This document shows, piece after piece, positions 9,124 through 17,474 of a DNA stretch of 64,000 nt. The notes below the pieces were generated by a model. It ran no database searches. It was not told where the DNA came from and saw only the letters and a list, made by a program, of their open reading frames with translations. The position numbers were made by a program, and so were the translations under genes. How positions within the stretch are numbered: position 1 is the stretch's first letter; the number at the start of each line of letters is the position of its first letter. The stretch comes from CAVTWH01 sp963738365 (GTDB lineage: Bacteria > Actinomycetota > Actinomycetes > Mycobacteriales > Micromonosporaceae): the NCBI GenBank assembly GCA_963738365.1, contig CAVTWH010000007.1:558001-622000 (forward strand). The letters run 5' to 3'.

Positions 9124-9447
9124 CTAACGCTCGCCGTCCAGCAGGCCCGGGTTCTGGCGGATCATCTCGGCCAGCCGGGCCGCGCTGCGGTTGGGGCGGG
9201 CGGCGTCCCCCGGCGTGCCCGTCGTCACCGTGCCGTCCCGCGCGACCAGCTCGACAGAGCTGGTCCCGGTGGTGTCGGTCACGGTCAGCGTGACGGTGGC
9301 CGAGCGCCGCCGCGCCAGGATCGCCGTGACCGCGTGTACCACCTCGTCGAGCAGCGGCTCGCCGCTGGTGGCCTCCTGGTGCAGCTGGCGGCGTACCTCG
9401 TCCCAGCGCTCCAGCCGGGCGAGCGCGTCATCAAGTTCCCCTCGCAT
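9124..9447 (-). CDS. Small protein downstream of the conservon, unknown function
   Basis: A 107-residue soluble protein. The N-terminal half is helical (ELDDALARLERWDEVRRQL), the centre is a short beta-rich stretch (ATVTLTVTDTTG), and the C-terminus is helical. It begins 53 bp after the cvnD stop in the same orientation and is probably co-transcribed with the conservon. I do not recognise the family. It is intact, unlike the four genes before it. The nearest alternative reading is a conservon accessory protein, for which position is the only support. Confidence 0.65.
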   Translation of the reverse strand: MRGELDDALARLERWDEVRRQLHQEATSGEPLLDEVVHAVTAILARRRSATVTLTVTDTTGTSSVELVARDGTVTTGTPGDAARPNRSAARLAEMIRQNPGLLDGER

Positions 9448-9500
9448 GTCATCCCCCCGACATCTCGTCAGTCAGTCGGTGTGCCCGGCCCCCGGCGCCG

Positions 9501-10136
9501 TCACACCGATCCTGCCTTGGCCCGGGTCGCTTTGGCCAGGGCCTGATCCAGCACCACGAGCAGCGCGTCGCGGACCGAAGCGCGGTCGCGGGCGTCGAAG
9601 GAGATGACCGGCACGTGCTCCGCGACGGCCAGCGCCCAGCGGACGTCGTCCAGCGTGTGGCTCAGCTGGCCGTTGAACGGCGTTCACGGCGACCACGAAC
9701 GGCAGCCCGACCCGCTCGAAGTAGTCCACCGCCGGGTAGCAGTCGTCCAGCCGGCTGGCTGTCGACGATGACCAGCGCGCCGAGCGCGCCCTTGGCCAGG
9801 TCGTCCCACATGAAGCCGAACGCGGTCTGGCCGGGCGTGCCGAAGAGGTAGAGCTTGAGGGTCTGGTCGATGGTGACGCAGCCGAAGTCCATCGCGACCG
9901 TGGTGGTGGTCTTCGCCCGGCCTGGCCGGGGTCGTCGATGCCGAGCCGACGCCGCGGTCATCTCGGCCTCGGTGGTCAGCGGCGCGATCTCGGAGATGGC
10001 GCCGACGGTGGTGGTCTTGCCCACGCCGAAGCCGCCCGCGATGACGATCTTGACCGGGAGCGGCGGCTTGCGGCCGGGCCGCTGCCGGACGCGGGCGGTG
10101 CCGACGATGCGGTCGAGGCGATGGCGCGGAGTCCAC
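9501..10136 (-). CDS. cvnD: Conservon GTPase CvnD (frameshifted)
   Basis: A Ras-like small GTPase of the MglA/Cvn class, about 200 residues when reconstructed. The P-loop is GGFGVGKTT, followed by ISEIAPLTTEAEMT, the switch region with TTTVAMDFGCVTI, and LYLFGTPGQTAFGFMWDDL. The C-terminal end is LDQALAKATRAKAGSV with TGA at 9501-9503. Frame breaks occur near 10120, 9925, 9760 and 9680. The probable start is GTG 10136 (MDSAPS), overlapping the end of cvnC. In Streptomyces the CvnA-D proteins assemble at the membrane as a G-protein-coupled-like signalling complex, and CvnD is the nucleotide switch. Confidence 0.85.
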
Positions 10137-10582
10137 GGATCACTCGCAGGATCGTGTCGGGGTCGGGGGAGTCGTCGTTGTCGAGCACGTGGACGTCCAG
10201 GTGGCCGGCGGCGCGCAGGTCGCCGACCAGGATGCGGGTGACGCCCAGGTGCAGGCGCAGCCGGGCGGAGATCTCCGCCACCGACAGCGGGTCGCCGCAC
10301 AGCGCGACGATGGCGCGCAGTCTCCGGCGAGCAGCCGGACGCGGCAGCCGCGGCGGTGGTCACCACCTGGGTCTCCATCGCGATCTCGGGATCTGCGCCG
10401 TCGGCCCGCCCGGCCGTGAGCACGAACGGGCGCAGCGTCGCGCGCCGGGTCGCGGCCGGCGGCTCGTCCGCCGGCGCGCGGGCCGGTGACCGCCGGCCGG
10501 ACGCCGCGGCCGGGCTGCAGGAAGGGTCGGACGCTCGGCGGTCGCCGGGTCGCGCCGGGTCGTCGGGGTCCGGATAGGTCAT
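10117..10582 (-). CDS. cvnC: Conservon protein CvnC, DUF742 (frameshifted)
   Basis: The N-terminal ~70 residues are Pro/Ala/Arg-rich and disordered. A DUF742 winged-helix-like domain follows: TLRPFVLTAGRA, then after a frame switch near 10320 the stretch LSVAEISARLRLHLGVTR and ILVGDLRAAGHLDVHV. It ends near ILRVIRGLRAIA, but I find no in-frame stop there, so another indel probably hides the terminus and the end given is approximate. ATG 10582 overlaps the cvnB stop (ATGA), implying translational coupling. DUF742 proteins are conservon partners of unknown biochemical role, possibly DNA- or protein-binding. Confidence 0.82.
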
Positions 10583-11056
10583 TGCTGGACGGCGTTCTTC
10601 AGCTCGGCGATCAGCTGCGGGGTCAGGGCGCCACCGGCGCGGGTTGGCGAACAGCGTCATCTCGTACGCGAGGGTGCCGAGGTTGGCGGTCGCGGTCGGC
10701 GATGACGCCGAGCACCGAGCCGGCGCTGATCGCGGTGACCAGCAGGTAGCCGTCGGCCATGTCGATGATGACCCGGTTCAGCGCGCCGAGCCGGTACCAC
10801 GCGGCGGCGCCGCCGGCCAGGCTGGTGATGCCGGAGACCACCGCGGCCAGCCGCTCGGCGTTGGGCCGGTCCTGGATCGCGGACATCGCCATCAGCAGGC
10901 CGTCGGAGGAGACCGCGATGGCCTCGACCACGCCGGCGGTCTCGGCGGTGAACGAGTCCAGCAGCCAGTTGAAGCGTCTGCGCCTCCGGCGCTCAGCCGC
11001 ATCGAGTCGGGCGGCCCCAGACGCTCGGCGCTGTGCGAGGAGTAGGGACTGGTCAT
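10579..11056 (-). CDS. cvnB: Conservon roadblock/LC7 protein CvnB (frameshifted)
   Basis: A roadblock/LC7-domain protein of about 150 residues, probably a GTPase regulator acting on CvnD. Diagnostic stretches are FNWLLDSFTAETAGVVEAIA, SSDGLLMAMS, LAAVVSGITSLAGGAA and VIIDMADGYLLVTAISAGS. The C-terminal LAYEMTLFANRAG and LTPQLIAELKNAVQQ need two frame switches, near 10980 and 10690. The ATG overlaps the cvnA TGA (ATGA), and its own TGA overlaps the cvnC ATG, so cvnA-B-C form a tightly coupled unit. Confidence 0.87.
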
Positions 11057-14000
11057 CGTGTCGTTCCTTCTTCGCGTGGGTGGTGACGCACCTCGCTCAG
11101 TGCGCGGAAGATGCCCGCCTCGAACTGTTCGACGAGGTCGCGGACCTGCTCGGGGTTGGCGGGGACTCCGCTGAGGTTGGCGGTGGGGAACTGGCTGTCG
11201 CCGCGTGCCTGGTCCAGCGCCACCCCCGGCACCCGGCGGTGCAGCCGCCCACCGGGCGGCGCCGGCTGCGCCTCGGCCGGCCGCTCGACCCGTTCCCCGG
11301 GTACGTCAGCTGGCTGTACCGGCCAATGTCGGGCGTCGCGCCGGCCGCGGCACCCAGCTGTCGGGCGTCGCCGCCGGCCGCGGTGCCCAGCTGTCGGCGC
11401 GCGGCCGACTGTCCTCGGTGGACGCCGCGGCCGGCGTCCTGCCGTCCTCGGCGGACGCCGCAGCCGGCGGCCGGCTGTCCGCTGCGGGCGCCGCGGCCGG
11501 TGCCCGGTTGTCCGGCGTGGCCGGTGGGCGTGGGATCAGCGGTGGCAGGCTGGGCAGCGGCGGCAGGGTGAACGGAGGCGGAGTGGGGCTCGGCGCCCCG
11601 GTCCCGGAACCGTTCGTCGGCCGGTTCACACCATCCGCTGGTACCCGCCGGGGCGGCTGCCCGGGAGTGGGGTAGCGCGGCGGTGCGCTGTCCAGCGCGC
11701 TGCTGTCCGGTGGCGCTCCGGTCGCCGTGGGGTAGCCCGGGTAGGCCGGCGGGGGAGGAGGCGGGGAGGGGTAGGCCGTCGCGGGACGTCCGGCGGTCGG
11801 GAAGGCCGGCGACGAAGGGCCCGGGTACACCGTCGGGTAGCTGTCCGAACGGGAGTCCTCACCGGAGGATCGGCCGCCGTCCGCAGCGGCGGCGTAGCCG
11901 GCGACCGGCGGCCAGGCCGGCGGTGCCACCGCGCTGGACAGGCCGGCGGGCATCTGCTGACTGACCTGGCTCGCGGGCGTCCCTGGGCCGGCCGGGCTGC
12001 CAGCCGCCGGCGGGCGAGTGGACGCCTGGGGGCTGCCAGCTCCCTGCGGACCGTCGGTTCCCTGCGAGAGATTGGACCCCTGCGGGCCGGCGGATGAGAT
12101 GGGGCCGGCGGATGAGATGGGGCCGGCGGATGAGGTCGGGCCGGTGGCTGGGTGGGGGTTGGCGGGCGCCTGCGGGGTGGCCGGGCGCGCGGTTGTTCCG
12201 TACGCGGAGGGGCTGGCCAGTGGACCCGTGGCGGGTGCCGCCGCCGGCCCGGTGCCGCTGGCGGGCGCGCCGGCCGTGGCCGTCCACGCGGGCGCTGCTC
12301 CGGCGGGAACGATGGCCGTACCGGTGGCACGCTCGGCTGCGGCCCGGGCCGCCTGGGCGTCGCCGGGCGGCGCGGTGCTCGGCTGGGCGCCGGTCGGGCT
12401 GTTCACGCCGGGCGTCGGCGGCGCCGGCCAGGCACTGCCGGTGAGCCGTACGGCGGGGTGGCTCCCGGCGGCGGCCGCGGGCACCGGGTGGCCCGTCGGG
12501 GTACCGGCTGGCAGGGCCAGTGGCTCGTCCGGTTCGATGATCTGGTGGCGCCGGGGGGTGAAGGCGTCCCAGGCGCTGGCTCCACGTACCGATTCGATGG
12601 CCCGGTTGACCGCCTCGACACCCGACCCGTCCGCGGTGAGTACCGCGGCCCGGGCGACCACCCGACTGGCCAGCGCCGGTGCGGGCGGCGCGGGTGGCCG
12701 GGCGGGAGCCGCGGCCGCCCGCGCGCTGGTGGCCTGGACCAGGAGCTCGGCTGGGATCTGCACGGTCGCGGTCACCCCGCCGCCGGCCGTGGCCAGCAGC
12801 GTGACCCCCAGGTTGTGGCGGCGGCTGAGCCGGCCGACGACGAACAGGCCGAGCACCTCGGTGGGGGTGACGTCGAGCCGTTCCCGGGCGGTCAGCCGGG
12901 CGTTCTCCTCGGCCAGACGGTCGGGGGACAGGCCCAGGCCGTGGTCGACGACTGACAGGCGGCTGGAGCCGTGCGGCAGTGCCTGGCCGAAGACGGTGAC
13001 CCGGGTGTGCGGCGGCGAGAAGGCGGTGGCGTTCTCCATCAGCTCCGCCAGGATCAGTACGAGGTCGCTGATGGCGGCCGGGGTGATCACCAGTTCGGCG
13101 GGACGTCCACGTCGACCCGGGTGTAGTCCTCGATCTCGCCGAGTGCCAGCCGCACGATGTCGGCCAGCGGCAGCGGGGTTGACGTGGGAGTTGGCCCCTT
13201 CGCCGCCGGAGAGCACGACCAGGCTCTGCGCGTTGCGGCGCAGCCGGCTGGAGACGTGGTCCAGCCGGTAGAGCTGCTGCAGCCGCTCCGGGTCGGACTC
13301 CTCGCGCTCCAGCCAGTCGATCAGGGCGATCTGCCGGGCCACCAGATTCTGGGTACGCCGCCCGACGTGCCCGAACATCTGGGCGACGTTGCGCCGGCCG
13401 GCGGCCTGCCGCTCGACCAGCTGCACGGCGGTGCCCTGCACCTCCTCGAAGGCGCGGGCCAGGTCACCGATCTCGTCCTTGGCGTCGATGTCCACCGGGT
13501 CGAGGTGTACGACGCTCGTGGTGGTCGCCTCGTCGTCGGCCACCCGGACGAGTTCGGCCTGGGCGACCCGGGCGACCCGGTCGGCGGAGTGGGTGAGCCG
13601 GGTCAGCGGCCGGACGACCGCTCTCGCCACGGCGACCGAGAGCAGCGCGACCAGGATCAGGATGAGCAGCACGCCACCGCCCACGCCGTACGCGGTGAGC
13701 AGCGCCGACTGCTTCTGCGCGTTCACCGCGGCGGTCACGTCGTTGCGGATCTTCGTCTCGATGGTCAGGCCGACCCGGACGAAGTCCTGCATGGTCGGGA
13801 AGAGCTGGGACAGCGGCGCGTTCGACAGCATCGGCCGGGGGTCGCTGCCGGGCGCGTAGGTGACCGAGCCGAGCCGGGTGGACAGCTCGGTCTGCAGCTG
13901 GTTGTAGAGCGCGATCTGCTCGGGCGTGCAGTAGTTGGCGAACCGGGCGGCCTGGACCTGCAGCAGCGTGAGGTCGGCTTCGTAGGTGACGAAGAGTTTC

Positions 14001-14657
14001 GCGTCGGCCGGGTTGTTCACCATCAGGATCAGCAACGACGCGCCGGCACTGATCGTCTCGTCGGCGCGCAGCACCGAGTCCAGGCCCACCACCTGGCGAC
14101 CGGGGGAGGTGGTGACGTCGACGCCGAGCTCCAGGCGTAGCGCGTCGATGAGCGCGGTGACCTGGGTGGTGTAGGCGCCCACGGTGTCCGCCCAGAGAGG
14201 GGCGGAGTTCGCTGCGAAGTACTGGTCGCGGGTGCTGGCCAGGTCGCCGACGTGGCCCAGCGCCACCCGTACCTGCGGGCTGAGTGAGCCGGCCGCGCCG
14301 GAGAGCAGTTTGGACACCGTGGTGTTGACCGCGTCGATCTGGTTCTCCAGGGTGGGCCTGTCCACCTGGTTGATCTTGTAGCCCACCGCCAGCAGGCGTT
14401 CCAGCTGTAGTTGCTGGATCAGTTGGCCGATGCTGCCGGCGACCTGCACGGTCCGGGCCGTCTCGCTGGCCCGGTTGGCGGCGCGTACGCGGTCATAGAC
14501 CACCGGCCCGGCCACTCCGATCAGCGCGAGGAGCGGGATGGTGACCAGAAGTGCGATCTTGCCTCGGATCCGCGTTCTGTCGAGAAGAATGTCGCCACTC
14601 CGTCCCGTGCGGGCGGAACCGCCGTTCCGCCGTCTCTGGCTCGTCCGGTCCGGTCAA
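11053..14657 (-). CDS. cvnA: Conservon sensor histidine kinase-like protein CvnA (frameshifted)
   Basis: A membrane sensor of about 1,190 residues. An N-terminal span (KIALLVTIPLLALIGVAG) and a second at about 13620-13700 (GVLLILILVALLSVAVARA) flank an extracytoplasmic helical domain. Then come HAMP-like sequence, a dimerisation region (MFGHVGRRTQNLVARQ) and a GHKL ATPase core with the N box ELMENATAFSPP and the G box VVDHGLGLSPDR. About 400 residues of Pro/Ala/Thr-rich tail follow. The conserved C-terminus (VPANPEQVRDLVEQFEAG) is reached only after a frame switch near 11320 and ends in TGA overlapping cvnB. Two compensating indels lie near 13160 and 13100. No ATG or GTG fits the N-terminus; TTG 14657 with AGGTG before it is my best start and needs one more frame switch near 14600. 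Confidence 0.85.
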
Positions 14658-14734
14658 GGCACCTGTGTGAAATCTCTGTTACAGGTGTCTACTGGTGAGC
14701 CTGGAGCGGACATTAACGGAGGAAAGCGAGCCGC

Positions 14735-14755
14735 CCTGTCGTTCGAACGGACAGG
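14735..14755. promoter_or_regulatory. Palindrome between divergent cvnA and trmB
   Basis: CCTGTC-GTTCGAAC-G-GACAGG is an inverted repeat with an 8-bp perfect core and 6-bp outer arms displaced by one base. It lies in the 257-bp divergent spacer, about 80 bp upstream of the cvnA start, so it could be an operator for the conservon. No cognate regulator is evident. Confidence 0.45.
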
Positions 14756-14914
14756 TATTGCTGCATTGTTTGCGCCGTTATGGAAATGAGACGATGACGT
14801 CGACCACACGTAGCTGATCGATTCCGCTCAGTAGTTGTCGGTGCCCGGTGACGCCCGGATAGCGTGCTAAGTCGCAGTCCCCGGGCCGAACGATGACAAG
14901 GAAGGAATCCGACA

Positions 14915-15619
14915 GTGCAGTACGACGCCGGCCCGACCAGCCGGCCCGGACACATCCGTACCTTCCATCCGCGACGCGGACGAATGGGGCAGACCCGGCG
15001 CGACCTGCTCGACCGGCAGGCCGGTCGGCTGGTCCGCGCCGTCCCTGACGGCCCCGGCCCGGCGCTGGACCCGGTCGCGCTGTTCGGGCGGCAGGCGCCC
15101 CTGGTCCTGGAGATCGGGTCGGGGCTGGGCGAGGCCACCGCCGCCCTGGCGGCAGCCGACCCGGACCGGGACTTCCTCGCCGTCGAGGTGCACACGCCCG
15201 GGATCGCCCACCTGCTCGGCCTGGTCGAGGACGCGGGGATCGGCAACGTGCGGGCCGTCTGCGGCGACGCGCTGGAGCTGCTGCGCCACCGGATCGCCCC
15301 GGCCAGCCTCGCCGCCATCCACGTCTGGTTCCCCGACCCGTGGCCCAAGGCCCGCCACCACAAGCGGCGCATCATCCAGCCGGCCCACACCGGGCTGCTC
15401 GCGTCCCGGCTCGCGCCGGGTGGCACCCTGCACTGCGCGACGGACTGGCCCGCGTACGCCGCCGCCATGCTCGACGCGCTGGACGCCGAGCCGCTGCTGG
15501 TCAATACCGTGCACGGCTTCGCCCCCCGCCCCGGTTCGCGCCCCGAGACCCGCTTCGAACGGCGTGCCCTGGCCGCCGGTCGGCCCGTCGCCGATCTCAT
15601 CTTCCGGCGGCTCGCCTGA
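14915..15619 (+). CDS. trmB: tRNA (guanine-N7-)-methyltransferase TrmB
   Basis: A 234-residue class I SAM methyltransferase that makes m7G46 in the tRNA variable loop. Visible motifs are the SAM-binding LVLEIGSGLGEATAAL, the acidic FLAVEVHTPGIAHLL, the family signature HVWFPDPWPKARHHKRRI and the substrate-side TDWPAYAAAMLDAL near the C-terminus. The start is GTG 14915 behind AAGGAAGGAA. It is intact and normal in length. It is divergent from cvnA and convergent on the PASTA protein gene. Confidence 0.93.
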   Translation: MQYDAGPTSRPGHIRTFHPRRGRMGQTRRDLLDRQAGRLVRAVPDGPGPALDPVALFGRQAPLVLEIGSGLGEATAALAAADPDRDFLAVEVHTPGIAHLLGLVEDAGIGNVRAVCGDALELLRHRIAPASLAAIHVWFPDPWPKARHHKRRIIQPAHTGLLASRLAPGGTLHCATDWPAYAAAMLDALDAEPLLVNTVHGFAPRPGSRPETRFERRALAAGRPVADLIFRRLA

Positions 15620-15799
15620 GGTATTCCCGGCTGTCCGGGTCGGACCGGACATCCGGGCGGTACGGAGTTCCGCGTGATCCGGCCGCCGCGCCGTCCACTG
15701 CCCACTGTGCCCACCTGGTCACCCTCGGATGATCGGCCGCGCGGGTACCCGCCAGGCGACCGATCCCCCTGCCGGCGCCGGTGTGGTCGACTGGTTGCC

Positions 15800-15835
15800 G
15801 GAGGGTGGACGTACGGCTGGCGTCGTCCACCCTCC
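15800..15835. terminator. Hairpin terminator between trmB and the PASTA gene
   Basis: A 12-bp perfect stem, GGAGGGTGGACG at 15800-15811 with CGTCCACCCTCC at 15824-15835, encloses a 12-nt loop. It sits 20 bp past the stop of the minus-strand PASTA gene, inside the convergent spacer, and could serve both genes. There is no T-tract, as is usual in high-GC actinobacteria. Confidence 0.6.
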
Positions 15836-15855
15836 TCCGCTGTCCGGGTACCCGG

Positions 15856-17193
15856 TCAGCCGAGCCCGTCGGGGCGGATGGTCAGCGTGATCGGCGTGTC
15901 CGCCGGCACCCGCGTACCACTGTGGACGGACTGCTCGGCCACGATCCCGCCGCGCTCCACCGGCACCAGGTGCCCGGCACCGTCGACCAGTCGTACCGGT
16001 CCGGTGAGCCCGGCGTCCTGCAGCCGCTGCAGCGCCACGCTGGTCGGCAGGCCACGGACGTCCGGCACGGTCACCGTCTGGCTGTCGCCCGGTGCGCCGG
16101 GCGTCGAACCACTCGCTGCCGGCGTCGGAGTCGCCGCGGCCGGACCGCTGGGCGCCGGCTGCGCCGGTACTGAGGCGCTGGGTGCCGGCTGCGCGGGTAC
16201 TGAGGTGCTGGGCGCCGGCTGCGCGGGCTGCGCCGGCAGGGAGGCGCTGGGCTGCGGCACCCCGCCGGAGTCGGTGGTGGAGGGTGCCGGAGCGCTGTCC
16301 GTCGTTACCGGACGCGTCGGTACCGGCGCCGCCGGGTGCTGCGGCTTCGTCCGTCCGAAGTAGAGCAGCGAGCCGCCGCCGCAGCACAGCAGCAGCAGAA
16401 GTAGCAGGAGGAGCAGCAGCCAGCGGCGCCGTCGCGGCTGCTCCTCGGCCGCCGCGTGCCGGCCGTCGGACCCGCCGGGTGGCGTACCCCCGGCTCCCGC
16501 GCCGGCCGCTGGCGGGCCGGTGGGCGCGGCTGCGCCGGATCCGTCGCCTCCGGCTGCCGCGGCCGGTTCCGTGCCGGCTGCCTCGCCGGTCGCCCCGCGA
16601 TCGGCGGGCCCGGGCGCTGCGGCTGCCGTCGCTTCGACAGGTGCGTAACTGCCCGCTGCCGGGCCGGTGGATGCATCGCCGGCGGTCGCCGCTGGAGCGG
16701 CCGGCGCGCCAGCCGGGTCTGTTGCTGGGCTGGCCGCGTCTGTCGCTGGGCTGGCCGCCGCGCCGGCCGGGTTTGACGCTGAAGCGGTCGCCGCGCCGGC
16801 CGGGTCCGTCGCTGAAGCGGACGCCGCGTCACCGCCGACTGCCGCAGGGTTGCCGGCCGGCTCGGTCACGGTCTGTGGCGCAGTTGCCTCAACGGGCGAC
16901 GGATCGGCGTCCGTTGTGCCGGGAGTGGCGTCCGGCGTGGCCGCCGACGTGCCGGCCGCCGGCTCGCCGGGACTGCCGGCCTGCTGGCCGGGTGTGGCGG
17001 CAGGCGCCGGTGCGGGGGAGCGGGTGGGTGGGGCGGCGTATCCGCCGTCGGGGGCGGCGCCGGAGGAGCGCAGCGCGCCGCTCGTCGCCGGGCCGACCGG
17101 CTCCGTGCCGCTGCCCAGCGGCGGCCCGGCGGTCGGGGTGGGTGCGCTGGTCGGGGTGGACTCGCTGGGGAGTTGCGGGGTGGCGTCCGACAC
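15856..17193 (-). CDS. Membrane protein with a single extracytoplasmic PASTA domain
   Basis: 445 residues in four parts. Residues 1-255 are low-complexity Ala/Pro/Ser/Thr with imperfect repeats (DPAGA, SPATD). A basic stop-transfer RRRR precedes an unusual span of ten consecutive Leu then CCGGG (about 258-275). A Pro/Ala/Ser linker with repeated VPAQPAPS follows. Last comes one PASTA domain (VTVPDVRGLPTSVALQRLQ, ending ITLTIRPDG). PASTA domains bind peptidoglycan fragments or beta-lactams. Without a kinase domain this may be a cell-wall-sensing or anchoring protein. The frame is intact. Its start is GTG or ATG near 17193, divergent from the GH74 gene. Confidence 0.75.
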   Translation of the reverse strand: MSDATPQLPSESTPTSAPTPTAGPPLGSGTEPVGPATSGALRSSGAAPDGGYAAPPTRSPAPAPAATPGQQAGSPGEPAAGTSAATPDATPGTTDADPSPVEATAPQTVTEPAGNPAAVGGDAASASATDPAGAATASASNPAGAAASPATDAASPATDPAGAPAAPAATAGDASTGPAAGSYAPVEATAAAAPGPADRGATGEAAGTEPAAAAGGDGSGAAAPTGPPAAGAGAGGTPPGGSDGRHAAAEEQPRRRRWLLLLLLLLLLLCCGGGSLLYFGRTKPQHPAAPVPTRPVTTDSAPAPSTTDSGGVPQPSASLPAQPAQPAPSTSVPAQPAPSASVPAQPAPSGPAAATPTPAASGSTPGAPGDSQTVTVPDVRGLPTSVALQRLQDAGLTGPVRLVDGAGHLVPVERGGIVAEQSVHSGTRVPADTPITLTIRPDGLG

Positions 17194-17474
17194 GTGGGCC
17201 TCTCACGGGGAAGGGGCGTGCTGCACCGCACATGATGGCGCGAGCTTCGAACACTTGTCCAGCTTTCGCAGCTCATGCCGGCGGCGCGGCGAACGCGTGA
17301 GTTTGTCGGGTCGCCCAACTATTGACGCTCCCACGGCGGTATGTGACCCTGTTGCTGGCGATCCGGCGCCGGGAGTTGGGCATTCCCGTGCATATGTGGT
17401 GTCCGTCGGTGGCCGCGATGTCGAGCGGGCCACCCGGCACCCACTCCGTCGTACCCATTTCAGGGAGCCCTCGA
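17194..17474. promoter_or_regulatory. Divergent promoter region of the PASTA and GH74 genes
   Basis: A 281-bp spacer without a gene. It contains CGCTCCCA at 17326-17333, the right half of the CebR-type TGGGAGCGCTCCCA palindrome, preceded by TATTGA instead of a matching left half. The AGGGAG before ATG 17475 is the GH74 ribosome binding site. Full promoter elements are not convincing. Confidence 0.35.
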
